Source: Porphyra umbilicalis (Eukaryota > Rhodophyta > Bangiophyceae > Bangiales > Bangiaceae). Taken from it: a stretch of 64,000 nt of DNA. The notes below the pieces were generated by a model. The model was not told the DNA's origin. It saw only the letters and a list, made by a program, of their open reading frames with translations, and searched no databases. This document shows, piece by piece, positions 63,181-64,000 of this stretch; positions within the stretch are counted from its first letter, which is position 1, and every line of letters starts with the position of its first letter. The stretch is taken from the NCBI GenBank assembly GCA_002049455.2, contig KV918816.1:1-64000 (forward strand), read 5' to 3'. Position numbers and translations under genes: made by a program.

Positions 63181-64000
63181 ATGAACCGTCAAGGACGTTG
63201 GGGCGGTCGCCGATTTTCCTCACCCATTGAATTTCCTTTTGTGGGTTCGAACCATGACGCGCGCCTCGTCCATGACCTTGCCGCCACCATGCCGCCTGCT
63301 GGAGGACTGGGTAGAGCTGTCGATGGGGAGCCGGCTGGGTTTGAGTGGTCCGTAGCGGGCGTCGCGTGGAGCGACAAGATGAGTCGACAGTCGTCGACGT
63401 TGCCGCTCTACGGCGAGCTGCCTCCCACTGCCGCAACGCCTGTTCGTCGCCGGAGAGGACCTGGTGCCCCCCCCTCCGGTTCTGGTCCACCACGGTCACG
63501 AAGTGGACGACGCGGTCGAGTCGGGGACGATGTGGCAGCCGACGGTGACGAAACTCTCTTTGAGGACATTGACGAGCTCCCGCAAGCACGTCGGGCTCGC
63601 CGAGGACGCGCTGCTCAAGTAGCTGCCGCCGGGAAAGATGCTGTTGTTGACGCGCTTGTGCCCTGCCTCCAACGAGCCAGCGGTCTGCCGGCCTCAACAA
63701 CTCTGGCGAGTCGTCGGGCCGGTGTCTCGGCCACCATCGTGAGGCACCCAACCGCCCGCTCCCGTTGCATCGTGCTCCGATCGGGGACAGGCAAGACGGA
63801 TTGCGCTGTGCTCTGGCTGTCCAGCCGCGGGGGCATTCTCTGCTCCTGTTTCCTGGGCACACAGAACGCGCTCCTCCTTTCTGCGTCGTCGCGCAACTCG
63901 GCGTGCAAGCACGTTGGCGTCATGGAGAAGGCCATGACCATTGCCGGCGTCTCCCAGACGATGCTCGTCGATCTTATGCGGCTGCCTGTCGACGCGGCCG
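63181..64000 (+). CDS. Possible KDZ/Zisupton-type transposase, N-terminal part
   Basis: Open frame of 273 codons with no stop, running off the window. The ATG at 63181 is the first after an in-frame TGA at 63157. About residues 1-190 are Arg-, Pro- and Gly-rich (MNRQGRWGGRRF; LPLYGELPPTAATPVR). A folded region follows: RCIVLRSGTGKTDCAVLWLS, then LCSCFLGTQNALLLSA and CKHVGVMEKAM. The pattern CxC-x(18)-CxH is a SWIM-type zinc motif, as found near the N-terminus of Zisupton/KDZ transposases and in some host proteins. GTGKT resembles a P-loop but lacks the usual spacing. The downstream catalytic part is outside the window, so the family is a guess. Confidence 0.5.
   Translation, partial: MNRQGRWGGRRFSSPIEFPFVGSNHDARLVHDLAATMPPAGGLGRAVDGEPAGFEWSVAGVAWSDKMSRQSSTLPLYGELPPTAATPVRRRRGPGAPPSGSGPPRSRSGRRGRVGDDVAADGDETLFEDIDELPQARRARRGRAAQVAAAGKDAVVDALVPCLQRASGLPASTTLASRRAGVSATIVRHPTARSRCIVLRSGTGKTDCAVLWLSSRGGILCSCFLGTQNALLLSASSRNSACKHVGVMEKAMTIAGVSQTMLVDLMRLPVDAA

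Noticed and set aside
63232-63262. GGGTTCGAACCATG resembling a T-arm
   Set aside because: No A-box or acceptor stem, and it lies inside the edge ORF.

Overview
The window is nuclear DNA from a GC-rich, intron-poor eukaryote. Several genes are unmistakably eukaryotic: a prohibitin, a ubiquitin-L40 fusion, SRP14 with spliceosomal introns, and two protein kinases carrying PH domains. Most genes have no intron. The introns that can be placed use a near-uniform GTACG(T) donor and an AG acceptor. Composition, simple-sequence expansion and low intron number would suit a bangiophyte red alga or a GC-rich protist, but the species cannot be fixed from the sequence. Long runs of G or C occur inside genes, and in at least seven of them the coding frame changes at such a run. 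Either the assembly miscounts these runs or the genes are damaged there.

Layout. 1-2.6 kb holds no supported gene and a GC-rich low-complexity block. A PHB1-type prohibitin lies at 2.66-3.50 kb (-). A very large Fanzor1-type nuclease, the eukaryotic relative of TnpB, fills 4.2-9.1 kb (-), with zinc knuckles near its N-terminus and two abutting perfect hairpins just past its stop. 9.2-16 kb is a repeat nursery: two copies of a CAATGAGGA microsatellite element, a 332-bp tandem repeat, a hairpin-dense low-GC island and gene fragments. A small membrane protein lies near 18.7-19.3 kb. A PH plus CaMKK-like kinase lies at 21.8-23.5 kb, a PH plus CAMK-like kinase with two introns at 27-31.2 kb, and ubiquitin-L40 at 32.1-32.5 kb (-).

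33-38 kb is mostly minisatellite plus a terminal-inverted-repeat element. A helical protein follows at 38.4-39.9 kb, a four-exon SRP14 at 40.6-41.9 kb, an unidentified protein at 42.4-44.1 kb (-) and an ExeM/NucH-type secreted nuclease at 44.7-46.8 kb. 47-54 kb carries foldback elements, a 66-bp perfect palindrome, a small secreted Cys protein and an unidentified membrane protein. An 853-residue three-pass membrane protein lies at 54.3-56.8 kb. A Tc1/mariner-type element with TA target duplications (57.2-58.0 kb) abuts a DUF1399/GRDP-like gene. 60-63 kb holds a fragment of the nuclease gene and a ~650-bp tandem duplication. The right edge opens into an ORF with a SWIM-type zinc motif, possibly a KDZ/Zisupton transposase.

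The housekeeping genes (prohibitin, ubiquitin-L40, SRP14) are unrelated in pathway and show no operon-like order. The accessory material between them is dominated by DNA transposons, foldback elements and simple repeats. The Fanzor is the most notable component.
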